A stretch of DNA of 41,994 bases from Streptococcus sp. SPS1 (GCF_030439915.1 NZ_JAQFJG010000015.1:1-41994), one strand, 5' to 3'; positions 1-7,099 are shown, counted from the stretch's first letter. Notes: generated by a model not told the origin, from the sequence alone. Made by a program: numbers and translations.

Positions 1-8
1 TATTCTAA

Positions 9-38
9 GCATTTCAGCAGAAAAAATGAATATTTCAG
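9..38 (+). promoter_or_regulatory. ComE-like direct-repeat operator, unit 1
   Basis: GCATTTCAG at 9-17 and ATATTTCAG at 30-38 are separated by 12 bp of A-rich spacer. The 9-12-9 layout and the CAnTTCAG core match the pattern I recall for binding sites of the LytTR-type response regulator ComE. A possible -10 box, TAAACT, lies at 71-76, 32 bp after the second repeat, similar to the distance in comCDE. An inverted copy of the half site (TCTGAAAT) follows at 59-66. The second repeat here carries C to T at its second base. Confidence 0.55.
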
Positions 39-103
39 AGAAAGTTATAACATAGATATCTGAAATAAGCTAAACTATTTGTATCAAGATAAAGGAGGAA
101 GTT

Positions 104-196
104 ATGAAAGCATTTAAAAAGTTGTTCAAACGTCATACATGGAATTTCGGTATTGTTAGCATTAGCTACAAAGTCAATCGTCGCGTGACAATTTAG
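104..196 (+). CDS. Small basic peptide, copy 1 (30 aa)
   Basis: The ORF starts with ATG six bases after a perfect AAAGGAGG. The product is 30 residues, begins MKAFKKLFKR, continues HTWNFGIVSISY and ends KVNRRVTI. It has nine Lys/Arg/His residues, no Asp or Glu, no Cys and no Gly-Gly leader, and one Trp at position 13. These traits fit a secreted cationic peptide such as a leaderless bacteriocin or a signal, but I recognise no family. The transporter genes from 940 onward are on the same strand and could export it or protect the producer. Function is inferred from context only. Confidence 0.75.
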   Translation: MKAFKKLFKRHTWNFGIVSISYKVNRRVTI

Positions 197-226
197 TCTT
201 AACTGGAAGCAGATTTTCTATTCTAA

Positions 227-256
227 GCATTTCAGCAGAAAAAATGAACATTTCAG
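227..256 (+). promoter_or_regulatory. ComE-like direct-repeat operator, unit 2
   Basis: GCATTTCAG at 227-235 and ACATTTCAG at 248-256 with a 12-bp spacer form the best version of the motif, together with unit 3. The second repeat has the full CATTTCAG core. The same inverted half site and possible TAAACT -10 box (289-294) follow as in unit 1. Confidence 0.6.
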
Positions 257-321
257 AGCAAGATTTAACATAGACATCTGAAATCAGCTAAACTATTTGT
301 ATCAAGATAAAGGAGGAAATT

Positions 322-414
322 ATGAAAGTATTTAAAAAGTTGTTCAAACGTCATACATGGAATTTCGGTATTGTTAGCATTAGCTACAAAGTCAATCGTC
401 GCGTAACAATCTAG
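322..414 (+). CDS. Small basic peptide, copy 2 (30 aa)
   Basis: This copy is identical in protein sequence to copy 1 except Ala3 to Val. The start follows AAAGGAGG at 309-316. Differences near the 3' end (GTA for GTG, ATC for ATT) are silent, so the C-terminal part of the peptide is conserved while the DNA drifts. It is 218 bp downstream of copy 1 and has its own operator. Confidence 0.75.
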   Translation: MKVFKKLFKRHTWNFGIVSISYKVNRRVTI

Positions 415-444
415 TCTTAACTGAAAGCAAATGTTCTATTCTAA

Positions 445-474
445 GCATTTCAGCAGAAAAAATGAACATTTCAG
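445..474 (+). promoter_or_regulatory. ComE-like direct-repeat operator, unit 3
   Basis: GCATTTCAG at 445-453 and ACATTTCAG at 466-474 are spaced by 12 bp, identical to unit 2 in both repeats. The possible -10 box TAAACT is at 507-512. Confidence 0.6.
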
Positions 475-539
475 AGGAAGATTTAACATAGACATCTGAA
501 ATCAGCTAAACTATTTGTATCAAGATAAAGGAGGAAATT

Positions 540-632
540 ATGAAAGTATTTAAAACATTGTTCAAACGTCATACATGGAATTTCGGTATTGTTAGCATTA
601 GCTACAAAGTCAATCGTCGTGTGACAATCTAA
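540..632 (+). CDS. Small basic peptide, copy 3 (30 aa)
   Basis: This copy differs from copy 1 by Ala3 to Val and Lys6 to Thr; residues 7-30 are unchanged. Its last codons use CGT for Arg27 and ATC for Ile30, and the stop is TAA instead of TAG, all silent. It is the only copy with an altered charge in the N-terminal Lys cluster, which could change export or activity slightly. Confidence 0.75.
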   Translation: MKVFKTLFKRHTWNFGIVSISYKVNRRVTI

Positions 633-662
633 TCTTAACTGAAAGCAGATTTTCTATTCTAA

Positions 663-692
663 GCATTTCAGCAGAAAAAATGAATATTTCAG
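663..692 (+). promoter_or_regulatory. ComE-like direct-repeat operator, unit 4
   Basis: GCATTTCAG at 663-671 and ATATTTCAG at 684-692 with a 12-bp spacer; the second repeat has the same C to T change as unit 1. This is the operator closest to the ABC genes, so readthrough from it could also drive them. Confidence 0.55.
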
Positions 693-757
693 AGAAAGTT
701 ATAACATAGATATCTGAAATCAGCTAAACTATTTGTATCAAGATAAAGGAGGAAGTT

Positions 758-850
758 ATGAAAGCATTTAAAAAGTTGTTTAAACGTCATACATGGAATT
801 TCGGTATTGTTAGCATTAGCTACAAAGTCAATCGTCGCGTAACAATTTAA
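758..850 (+). CDS. Small basic peptide, copy 4 (30 aa)
   Basis: The protein is identical to copy 1 (MKAFKK start); silent changes are TTT for Phe8, GTA for Val28 and the TAA stop. It is the last unit of the array, and after its stop codon the sequence leaves the repeat and enters a palindrome (861-882) and a hairpin (881-922) before the first transporter gene. Confidence 0.75.
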   Translation: MKAFKKLFKRHTWNFGIVSISYKVNRRVTI

Positions 851-880
851 TAAGCAGAATAACTAGTCTAATTAGATTAG

Positions 881-922
881 TTATCAATCAGAGGAGATTA
901 TAAAGTCTCTTCTGATTGATAA
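881..922 (+). promoter_or_regulatory. 17-bp stem-loop between peptide array and transporter genes
   Basis: Arms 881-897 and 906-922 are complementary over 17 positions with one G-U pair, around an 8-base loop. No U-tract follows, so it is not a classical terminator. It ends just before the AAAGGAG of the first permease gene. It may limit readthrough, act as a processing or stability element that lets peptides outnumber transporters, or control translation of the permease. An imperfect 22-bp palindrome (861-882) precedes it. Confidence 0.7.
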
Positions 923-939
923 CTAAAGGAGATAATAAA

Positions 940-1677
940 ATGAGCATAAATTTATTTACAATTTTTAGGACAATATGGTTAAGATCAGAAACAAAATTTT
1001 TATTTGCTTTTTCTCTACTTCCATTAGTAGTTCCTCTACTGACAAATAGTCCAGATATGGAAGTTTTTTATGTAGCAGGAGATAATGCAAGTTTTAGTTT
1101 TTTTGTTAGCATTGTATTTCAATCACAATTTAAACTTGTTTTACCAACATTAATTTTTTCTTATATGATTTATTCTACTTTTCGAGATGAATTTAATTCT
1201 GGAATAATGTTTCTATACAAAGATTTACCGAAAAATAGAATTTTTCAAGCTAAATTATTTTCTTTAACGGTTTTATACTGTCTATATACTTTAGTTACTT
1301 TCTGTACATCATTGATAATTTTCTTTTTATTTTTAAATAAATCAAATATGCTATTATCAGGTGATGAATTGTTAAGTAAAGAAATCTTAAGCATTTTCAG
1401 TATATTCTTTTCTAATTTAGTATCTATTTTAATGATGTCTTATACCTCGCTAAAAACGAATAGAGCAGTAACAATAGTTATCTCAATTTTCTTTGTTTTA
1501 GCTTCAATACTTTCTTCTAAGATGGGATGGATGGGTTATCTATTTCCCAATGTGTATATATCGCTATCAAATGTAAGTGCTTTTACAAGTTTAGCTGCTA
1601 TGTGTTTGTTGAGCATGGTCTATATGACAGTTTTCTATATTTTATCGTATAAAAAATTTAAAAAAATGGAGTTTTAG
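940..1677 (+). CDS. ABC-2-type membrane permease subunit (first paralogue)
   Basis: The 245-residue product has about six hydrophobic segments and no ATPase motifs. I chose ATG at 940 because AAAGGAG lies eight bases upstream; a longer frame from 916 would start inside the hairpin. It resembles the permease at 3561: both begin with a short amphipathic segment and an Arg/Lys-Glu-Ser/Thr-Lys stretch, share an FLYKD motif after the third hydrophobic block, and end in KKFKKMEF or KKFRKVEF. The two probably form a heterodimeric channel with the ATPase at 2684. The gene is strikingly AT-rich compared with genes after 6096, a sign of horizontal acquisition. Confidence 0.7.
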   Translation: MSINLFTIFRTIWLRSETKFLFAFSLLPLVVPLLTNSPDMEVFYVAGDNASFSFFVSIVFQSQFKLVLPTLIFSYMIYSTFRDEFNSGIMFLYKDLPKNRIFQAKLFSLTVLYCLYTLVTFCTSLIIFFLFLNKSNMLLSGDELLSKEILSIFSIFFSNLVSILMMSYTSLKTNRAVTIVISIFFVLASILSSKMGWMGYLFPNVYISLSNVSAFTSLAAMCLLSMVYMTVFYILSYKKFKKMEF

Positions 1678-1680
1678 AGA

Positions 1681-2259
1681 ATGAATGATAAAACGACAAA
1701 ATTATCTACTGCGATAGTAGCTTTAGGAATTTTGATGTTATCTATTGTTTTATATAGTATTGCTATGACTGGCTTAGTTTTTGTAGACAAAGAACAACTA
1801 GTCAGTGTTTATTTTTATCTTTTAGTTGTTTTGATGCCAGCTTGTTTTATCATACTACCAAATTATATAGCTAAAAAATATAATTTATATGCTAGTTGTG
1901 AAATTAAATTTTCGTGGTATAAATTTATTTTTTTAACAGCCTCACTATTTCTTATCAATCTATTTTTTATTAAAGGTGAAGAATTTTGGTATCAAATGGT
2001 TATTGCTAGTTGTGAAGAGTTCCTGTTTCGCTATTGTTTATATCGTATTTTACGAAATAATTTTTCTAAACCTCAGACATTACTAATATGCTCTTTACTA
2101 TTTGGGATTTTACTACATTTGAATTATGACATTATAGATAATTTATTGATTCGGAGTCCAATTGGTTTTATACTAGGACTTGTGACTATGCGTTTTGGAT
2201 TGCATTATTCTATTGCAGCGCATTGGTTTATAAACTTATTAGCTGCATTATTTCAATAA
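1681..2259 (+). CDS. CPBP-family (Abi/CAAX) intramembrane protease homologue
   Basis: This 192-residue multi-pass protein carries the three CPBP motifs: Glu112-Glu113 and Arg117 (EEFLFR), His146 in LLHLN, and His181 with Asn185 (HWFIN). The family includes eukaryotic CAAX proteases and bacterial proteins encoded next to bacteriocin genes, where some confer self-immunity or process peptides. It follows the first permease by three bases and is probably translationally coupled to it. With no peptidase domain on the exporter in this cluster, it is a candidate for peptide maturation or for immunity. All catalytic residues appear present. Confidence 0.8.
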   Translation: MNDKTTKLSTAIVALGILMLSIVLYSIAMTGLVFVDKEQLVSVYFYLLVVLMPACFIILPNYIAKKYNLYASCEIKFSWYKFIFLTASLFLINLFFIKGEEFWYQMVIASCEEFLFRYCLYRILRNNFSKPQTLLICSLLFGILLHLNYDIIDNLLIRSPIGFILGLVTMRFGLHYSIAAHWFINLLAALFQ

Positions 2260-2268
2260 GGAGAAAAT

Positions 2269-2700
2269 ATGATTTCAATATTGTTACTTTGCTTGTATTA
2301 TACAGTATCTACACTATTTTTATTATTTTATTTACCAAATTTATCAGTTATGATACTTGCTTTAATTTTGTATTTATTCCCGATTATTATTCATGGTTAC
2401 GTATTATATAATAGTAAAAATAAAAAGGATTTAATTTATAAAAGTATCAGTTTGCCTATCATTTCAAGTGTGGCTTATATGATTTTTGCTATTTTGTCTG
2501 AAAGAATGTCCATTTGGAAAGTATTTGTGGAAAGAAATATCGTTGTATCAGATGAAATGACGGTACAGATAGCTCAATCTCCTCTGGAGATGTCTCAGAT
2601 TATTTTTGTGGTAATTTTATATCTTTCTATATCAATTGTTACTTACTATATAAAGAGTCAGAAAAATAAAAAGGGAGTGAAAAATGTTAACAATTCATAA
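2269..2700 (+). CDS. Small integral membrane protein of unknown function
   Basis: The 143-residue product has about four hydrophobic helices and a basic C-terminal tail (KSQKNKKGVKN). The start has AAGGAG seven bases upstream. I recognise no family. It lies between the CPBP protein and the ABC ATPase, and its 3' end overlaps the ATPase start by 17 bp, so it belongs to the same transcript. A role as immunity protein or accessory subunit of the transporter is plausible but unsupported beyond position. Confidence 0.65.
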   Translation: MISILLLCLYYTVSTLFLLFYLPNLSVMILALILYLFPIIIHGYVLYNSKNKKDLIYKSISLPIISSVAYMIFAILSERMSIWKVFVERNIVVSDEMTVQIAQSPLEMSQIIFVVILYLSISIVTYYIKSQKNKKGVKNVNNS

Positions 2701-3556
2701 TTTATCTAAAAAATTTGCAGGAAATGATTTCTATTCATTGAAAAATGTTAATTTGGAAATAAATAAGGGAGAAATTGTGGGATTGATAGGTAAGAATGGG
2801 GCAGGAAAATCCACCCTCATGAAATTAATCGCCAAATCCCTGAAGCCGACGGAAGGTGAAATTTATTATAATGAAGTTGAACTGAGTTCAAAAGATTGTT
2901 TACTTCAGGATGTAGGTATTATGATTGATCCTGTATTTTATCCTGAAATGACAGTTGAAGATAATCTAAAATTTTATTTGAGATTGCATAATAAAAAGGA
3001 ACTTTACAAAAATATTGAACCGACATTGAGATTAGTAGAGCTATGGGAAGTAAGGAAAAGAAAACCGAAGAATTTTTCTTTTGGAATGAAGCAAAGAACA
3101 GCTTTGGCAATAGCTCTTGTTGCAGAACCTAATTTTTTAATTTTAGATGAACCCTTTGTAGGATTGGATCCTATAGGTGTTCAAAAATTGATTCTTATTT
3201 TGAAAGAATGGGCTAGTCATAGAAAGATATCGATGTTGATATCGAGTCATCAATTGAGTGAATTAGAATCTCTGTGTGATCGTTATGTATACATAGAATC
3301 TGGTTGTTTAGCTGATGAATTTTCTAAACCATCTGGAAGAGATGTATTGATTGAGTTGATAGATGATGTAAACAGTTCAATTCTGGAATCTTATCTGTCA
3401 GATACTGTTTATTTAGAGGATCAGTATTTAGTCCTTTCTTCGCAATGTAGTAGAGAAGAATTAAATAAAGTCTTACAATTTTTGGGTGAAAAACAGATGA
3501 TTTCTTCGATTAGTATGAAAGAAAATCAGTTAAAGGATATTTTTATGGAAAGGTAG
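2684..3556 (+). CDS. ABC transporter ATP-binding protein, BcrA/LanF-like
   Basis: The 290-residue protein has Walker A GKNGAGKST (36-44), signature SFGMKQR (132-138), Walker B LILDEP (152-157) and H-loop His189. The segment GIMIDPVFYPEMT (78-90) is typical of the bacitracin/lantibiotic self-protection type (BcrA, LanF), which works with ABC-2 permeases such as those encoded at 940 and 3561. It likely powers efflux or removal of the encoded peptides from the membrane. A ribosome binding site (AAGGGAG) precedes the ATG within the end of the upstream gene. Confidence 0.9.
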   Translation: MLTIHNLSKKFAGNDFYSLKNVNLEINKGEIVGLIGKNGAGKSTLMKLIAKSLKPTEGEIYYNEVELSSKDCLLQDVGIMIDPVFYPEMTVEDNLKFYLRLHNKKELYKNIEPTLRLVELWEVRKRKPKNFSFGMKQRTALAIALVAEPNFLILDEPFVGLDPIGVQKLILILKEWASHRKISMLISSHQLSELESLCDRYVYIESGCLADEFSKPSGRDVLIELIDDVNSSILESYLSDTVYLEDQYLVLSSQCSREELNKVLQFLGEKQMISSISMKENQLKDIFMER

Positions 3557-3560
3557 TGAA

Positions 3561-4316
3561 ATGAAAGATATTTTTTTGGCTGTATTCAGCACAACATGGA
3601 ATAGAAAAGAAAGTAAGCTCTTTTTACTTTTTAGTCTAATTCCTATTCTATATTTAGCTTCTACATTTATGGAAACAAGTTTTATGAATGTAACTTCAAT
3701 AGAAACTGGCGCAAAATTAAGTTTTTTAGAAATGTATGATGGTATTTTTAATCTTTCTTTCAATTCAACTCTACCAACCTTATCCTTATTTCTACTAATT
3801 TTGTCTGTAGTGAGAAGTGATATAGAATTACACCGACTTTTCTTATATAAGGATATAGAGAGGAAAAAGATTTTATTATCAAAAATACTCAGTATACTAT
3901 CTTTATTTGCTTTATTTGTTTTGATTTTTTCTTTGCTAATGTTTGGTGTTTATTATTTAAGAGTTATCCATCTTCCCTTCGCTTCAGGAGAATTTTTAGG
4001 TCAGGATAGTTTGTTGGCTATATTCTCTATTTTTGGAACGATTTTACATCATGTTTTTTATATATTTCTACTAACTATGATATCGCTGTTTTTCAGTAAT
4101 ATTGCAAGTATTGTAAGTGGCATTATTCTACTCATTTTTACAGGGATTTTACCTCTATTTGGTAAAATTGGTTTGATTTTCCCAAATGGTTTTCGTTTAT
4201 TAGCCGAGGAGGGGAATTTTCACTTAGCCTATATTGGAATTATTTCAATAACAACATTCTACTCACTTATTCTATTTTATTTTAGCTTAAAGAAATTTAG
4301 AAAGGTAGAATTTTAA
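3561..4316 (+). CDS. ABC-2-type membrane permease subunit (second paralogue)
   Basis: This 251-residue protein has about six membrane segments and is a diverged paralogue of the product at 940 (shared FLYKD block and KKF-K-EF ending). It starts four bases after the ATPase stop. Having two different permeases around one ATPase matches the LanFEG-type arrangement of lantibiotic self-protection transporters. The substrate is not shown by the sequence; the peptides of the array are the obvious candidates. Confidence 0.75.
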   Translation: MKDIFLAVFSTTWNRKESKLFLLFSLIPILYLASTFMETSFMNVTSIETGAKLSFLEMYDGIFNLSFNSTLPTLSLFLLILSVVRSDIELHRLFLYKDIERKKILLSKILSILSLFALFVLIFSLLMFGVYYLRVIHLPFASGEFLGQDSLLAIFSIFGTILHHVFYIFLLTMISLFFSNIASIVSGIILLIFTGILPLFGKIGLIFPNGFRLLAEEGNFHLAYIGIISITTFYSLILFYFSLKKFRKVEF

Positions 4317-4317
4317 A

Positions 4318-6036
4318 ATGATAAAGCAAAAACAGTTTTATCAATATTTATTTCATTGTTTAGACAAACCAAGGTTCTTTATAGGTTTGTTCTTAAGTTT
4401 TATTAGCGCAGGAATGGGATTACTGATCCCTCAGTTTATAGGGAAAATGATGGATATGTCATTTTTGACATTTATTTTATCAAATCCGCTAATGCTAATA
4501 GGGATGCTATTATTCTTTTTATTTGTTTATACTTTACAGGCGATATCTTCTTATTTACTGGGAATGAGTGGAAATCAGGCTATGAAAAAGATGCAGGAAA
4601 GTCTTCATAGGAAAATTTTATCTTTATCAATAACAGATGTTGAAAGATATCAAGCAGGAGATTTATCAAACCGATTAACAAATGATATGTCGGTGGTATT
4701 AAAATTAATTTCGGTAACTTTTCCACAGGTCATTATGAATCTATTCATTATTGTGGGGACTGCTTATTTTTTAGTTTCAATTAATTTCTATTTAACGCTA
4801 GTTAGTCTAGTACTAATATTGTGCCTATTATTTGTAACGCTTCCTATAAATGCTAAACTAGAAATGTGTTTTTTAGATCATCAAAATTTATTAGGAAAAT
4901 TAGCAGGAGATTTAGGTCATAAATTTTCTAAATTCAGATTAATAAAGTCAATGAATGGTGAGAAGCAAGAAATAAAGATGATGTCTAAAGTTTTTTCTGA
5001 ACTGTTCAAGAATTTTAGAAAAATATTAGCAATTTCCTCTTTTCAAAGTGCCTTGTTAAATAGTGTAATCATGTTTTTCATCTTGATTATCATTTTAATA
5101 GCTGGATGGCAAGTTCAGAAAGGAATAATGACGATAGTGACACTGACTACTTTCATTATCTATGTCATGCAGTTACTGGAACCGACTTCTGAATTAATCC
5201 AGTCTTTAGATGATTTTGCTGAAGTAAAAGGGGTAGGAACACGTGTAGTAGAGTTATTTAATTTAGCTTCAGAAGATAATAATTTCTCTTATGCAGAAGT
5301 GAATGACTTCTCTATCTCCTTTGATGCAGTTTCTTTTAGTTATTCAGAACAAGAAAAAAGTGTAATAGATAATCTAAGTTTTCATATTTCATCTGGGCAA
5401 CATGTTGCGATTATAGGTCCAAGCGGTTCGGGTAAGACAACTATTTTTTCTTTATTGATGAAATTTTATCAATACGATGCTGGAGAAATATTGATTGGGG
5501 GAAAAAGATTAAGGGATTTGTCTTCGGAGAATATTCGCGATTTGATTAGTTATACTTCTCAAGATAATACCTTATTTCATGGAACTCTAAGAGAAAATTT
5601 GAGTTATGGGAAAAATAGTAAGGTATCGGACGAGAGGATGTATTTTGTTCTAAAAGAATTAGATCTTCTTAGCTTGATGAATCAATTGCCTAAAGGTTTA
5701 GAGAGTCATATATCTGATTCTGGTCAAGGTTTATCTGAAGGTCAGAAACAGCGATTTAATATAGCACGTTCATTAATGCTTCCGAGCGATATCTATTTAT
5801 TTGATGAAATTACTGCAAGCTTGGATGTAGAAACTGAGCGAATTATTACGAAGGCTGTGAATTCATTGACTGAAGGAAAGACACGACTAACAATTGCTCA
5901 TCGATTATCAACTATCCGTGAAGCTGATATAGTGTTTGTTTTTGACGAGAATGGAAGAATTGTAGATAAGGGTAAACATGAGGAATTACAATTAAGAAAT
6001 ACTAGTTACCAAAGTTATCTACAGGAACTAAATTAA
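4318..6036 (+). CDS. ABC exporter, fused membrane and ATPase domains
   Basis: The 572-residue protein has an N-terminal membrane domain (about 1-300, six helices) and an ATPase domain with Walker A GPSGSGKTT (367-375), signature LSEGQ (472-476, Glu in place of the usual Gly), Walker B IYLFDE (492-497) and His528. It is of the MsbA/LmrA half-transporter type. The N-terminus lacks the C39 peptidase domain of ComA/BlpA exporters, which agrees with the absence of double-glycine leaders in the peptides. It starts one base after the preceding stop, as last gene of the cluster, and is the best candidate for peptide export. Confidence 0.85.
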   Translation: MIKQKQFYQYLFHCLDKPRFFIGLFLSFISAGMGLLIPQFIGKMMDMSFLTFILSNPLMLIGMLLFFLFVYTLQAISSYLLGMSGNQAMKKMQESLHRKILSLSITDVERYQAGDLSNRLTNDMSVVLKLISVTFPQVIMNLFIIVGTAYFLVSINFYLTLVSLVLILCLLFVTLPINAKLEMCFLDHQNLLGKLAGDLGHKFSKFRLIKSMNGEKQEIKMMSKVFSELFKNFRKILAISSFQSALLNSVIMFFILIIILIAGWQVQKGIMTIVTLTTFIIYVMQLLEPTSELIQSLDDFAEVKGVGTRVVELFNLASEDNNFSYAEVNDFSISFDAVSFSYSEQEKSVIDNLSFHISSGQHVAIIGPSGSGKTTIFSLLMKFYQYDAGEILIGGKRLRDLSSENIRDLISYTSQDNTLFHGTLRENLSYGKNSKVSDERMYFVLKELDLLSLMNQLPKGLESHISDSGQGLSEGQKQRFNIARSLMLPSDIYLFDEITASLDVETERIITKAVNSLTEGKTRLTIAHRLSTIREADIVFVFDENGRIVDKGKHEELQLRNTSYQSYLQELN

Positions 6037-6045
6037 AGACATTAG

Positions 6046-6095
6046 AAAAAGTAGTTAAGAAATTTCTGATAGAAAAATTCTTAACTACTTTTTTC
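6046..6095. terminator. Bidirectional intrinsic terminator
   Basis: Arms 6046-6061 and 6078-6093 pair perfectly over 16 bp with A-runs on the left and T-runs on the right, so the hairpin can end both the exporter operon (+) and yidC2 (-). Confidence 0.9.
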
Positions 6096-7022
6096 TTATC
6101 TCGAACGTTGTTTTCCAGCGTTGCGATTTTTGTGTTTTTTCTTGCTTGTGATAGCAGTTGGTTGTTCAGGAGTAACGTCTTTTCGTCCACTTGGTGTAGA
6201 GAAAGCACGTGCTTTTGGTGGGTTCTTGGCTAGTTCTTCACGGACTTTTTTGCGAAGTTTTGGACGAACGATATAGTTAACGATAAACTGTTGGAGAATC
6301 ATCATGAAACCACCGACAACCCAGTAAAGTGTGACACTAGCTGGTGAGAAGAGGGAGAAGACGACGATCATGAGTGGGCTCATGTAAATCATTTTCTTGA
6401 TTTGTTCTCTTTGCATTTCATCTTCTACTCCGTGAAGTGAAAGGAGCGATTGAAGATAGTAAAGGACACCAGCGCAGGCAACCAAAATCATACTTGGAGA
6501 ACCTAGAGGAATTCCTAGGTAGCTTGCTTGAGCAACCCCTTCAGTATGCTGGGCAGCAAAGTAGATAGCAGAGAAGAAAGGCATTTGAAGGAGGATAGGG
6601 AAACATCCTACACCACCAAACATGCTGATGCCGTGCTCTTTTTGAGCTGCAAAGAGAGCTTGTTGAGCTTCGAGTTTTTCTTCTTGAGTAGTTGCTTCTT
6701 TGAGACGAGTTTGGTGTGGCTCAAGGACGTGCTTGAGGGCGTTCATCTTTTCAGAGTGAAGCGTTGCCTTCCATGATTGGTAGATACCAAGTGGCAAGAT
6801 AATCAAGCGCACGATAATGGTTACGATGATGATACCAACCCCAAAACCAAGTCCCTTGTCATTGGCGAAGTACTTGATAGCTTCAGCCATAGGCGCTCCG
6901 ATAGTATTCCAAATAAATCCTGTTGGCTGGCCTGTGGCTTTATCGACATTGACACAGCCAGTTAAGACTAGCAACATAGCCACTCCCATAGCTGAGAGTG
7001 CAAAACGTTTAATAGATTTCAC
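6096..7022 (-). CDS. yidC2: Membrane protein insertase YidC2 (OxaA2), lipoprotein
   Basis: YidC2 inserts membrane proteins alone or with the Sec/SRP pathway. The 308-residue product starts with a lipoprotein signal ending LTGC (Cys23), followed by a short extracytoplasmic part, about five membrane helices and a basic tail rich in Lys and Arg (GKQRSR end), as in streptococcal YidC2. The start codon is GTG at 7020-7022 with AAGGA nine bases upstream; a TATAAT lies at 7045-7050 on this strand. acyP lies upstream on the same strand and may be co-transcribed. Confidence 0.93.
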   Translation of the reverse strand: MKSIKRFALSAMGVAMLLVLTGCVNVDKATGQPTGFIWNTIGAPMAEAIKYFANDKGLGFGVGIIIVTIIVRLIILPLGIYQSWKATLHSEKMNALKHVLEPHQTRLKEATTQEEKLEAQQALFAAQKEHGISMFGGVGCFPILLQMPFFSAIYFAAQHTEGVAQASYLGIPLGSPSMILVACAGVLYYLQSLLSLHGVEDEMQREQIKKMIYMSPLMIVVFSLFSPASVTLYWVVGGFMMILQQFIVNYIVRPKLRKKVREELAKNPPKARAFSTPSGRKDVTPEQPTAITSKKKHKNRNAGKQRSR

Positions 7023-7099
7023 TGTTTTTATTCCTTCTTTAAAAATTATACCTTTCTATTCTACTGTTTTTTTACAAAATATACAATAGTTCTAGAGAC

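Larger units (their letters stand above)
1..872 (+). repeat. Tandem array of 218-bp units, each encoding a small basic peptide
   Basis: Units start at 1, 219, 437 and 655 with the same TATTCTAAGC motif, so the period is exactly 218 bp; the fourth unit diverges after its peptide stop codon at 850. Each unit holds a direct-repeat operator, a possible -10 box, a perfect AAAGGAGG ribosome binding site, a 31-codon ORF and about 22 bp of spacer. Units 1 and 4 share one set of variants and units 2 and 3 another, which suggests duplication in blocks or gene conversion. The window starts exactly at a unit boundary, so more copies may lie upstream. The period is far too long, and the repeats too continuous, for a CRISPR array. 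Confidence 0.95.

Noticed and set aside
1..872. Array as CRISPR or as type I toxin repeats
   Set aside because: The 218-bp period and lack of unique spacers exclude CRISPR. A type I toxin would be more hydrophobic and would need an antisense RNA promoter, which I do not see; the peptide is strongly basic and next to transporters.
861..922. Hairpin as an intrinsic terminator
   Set aside because: No T-run follows either arm; it was kept as a regulatory stem-loop instead.
2223..2411. A 62-codon frame overlapping the CPBP and small membrane protein genes
   Set aside because: It is out of frame with two well-supported genes and has no ribosome binding site.
6528..7089. Plus-strand open frames opposite yidC2
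   Set aside because: They are antisense shadows of the lipoprotein gene, without ribosome binding sites or recognisable motifs.
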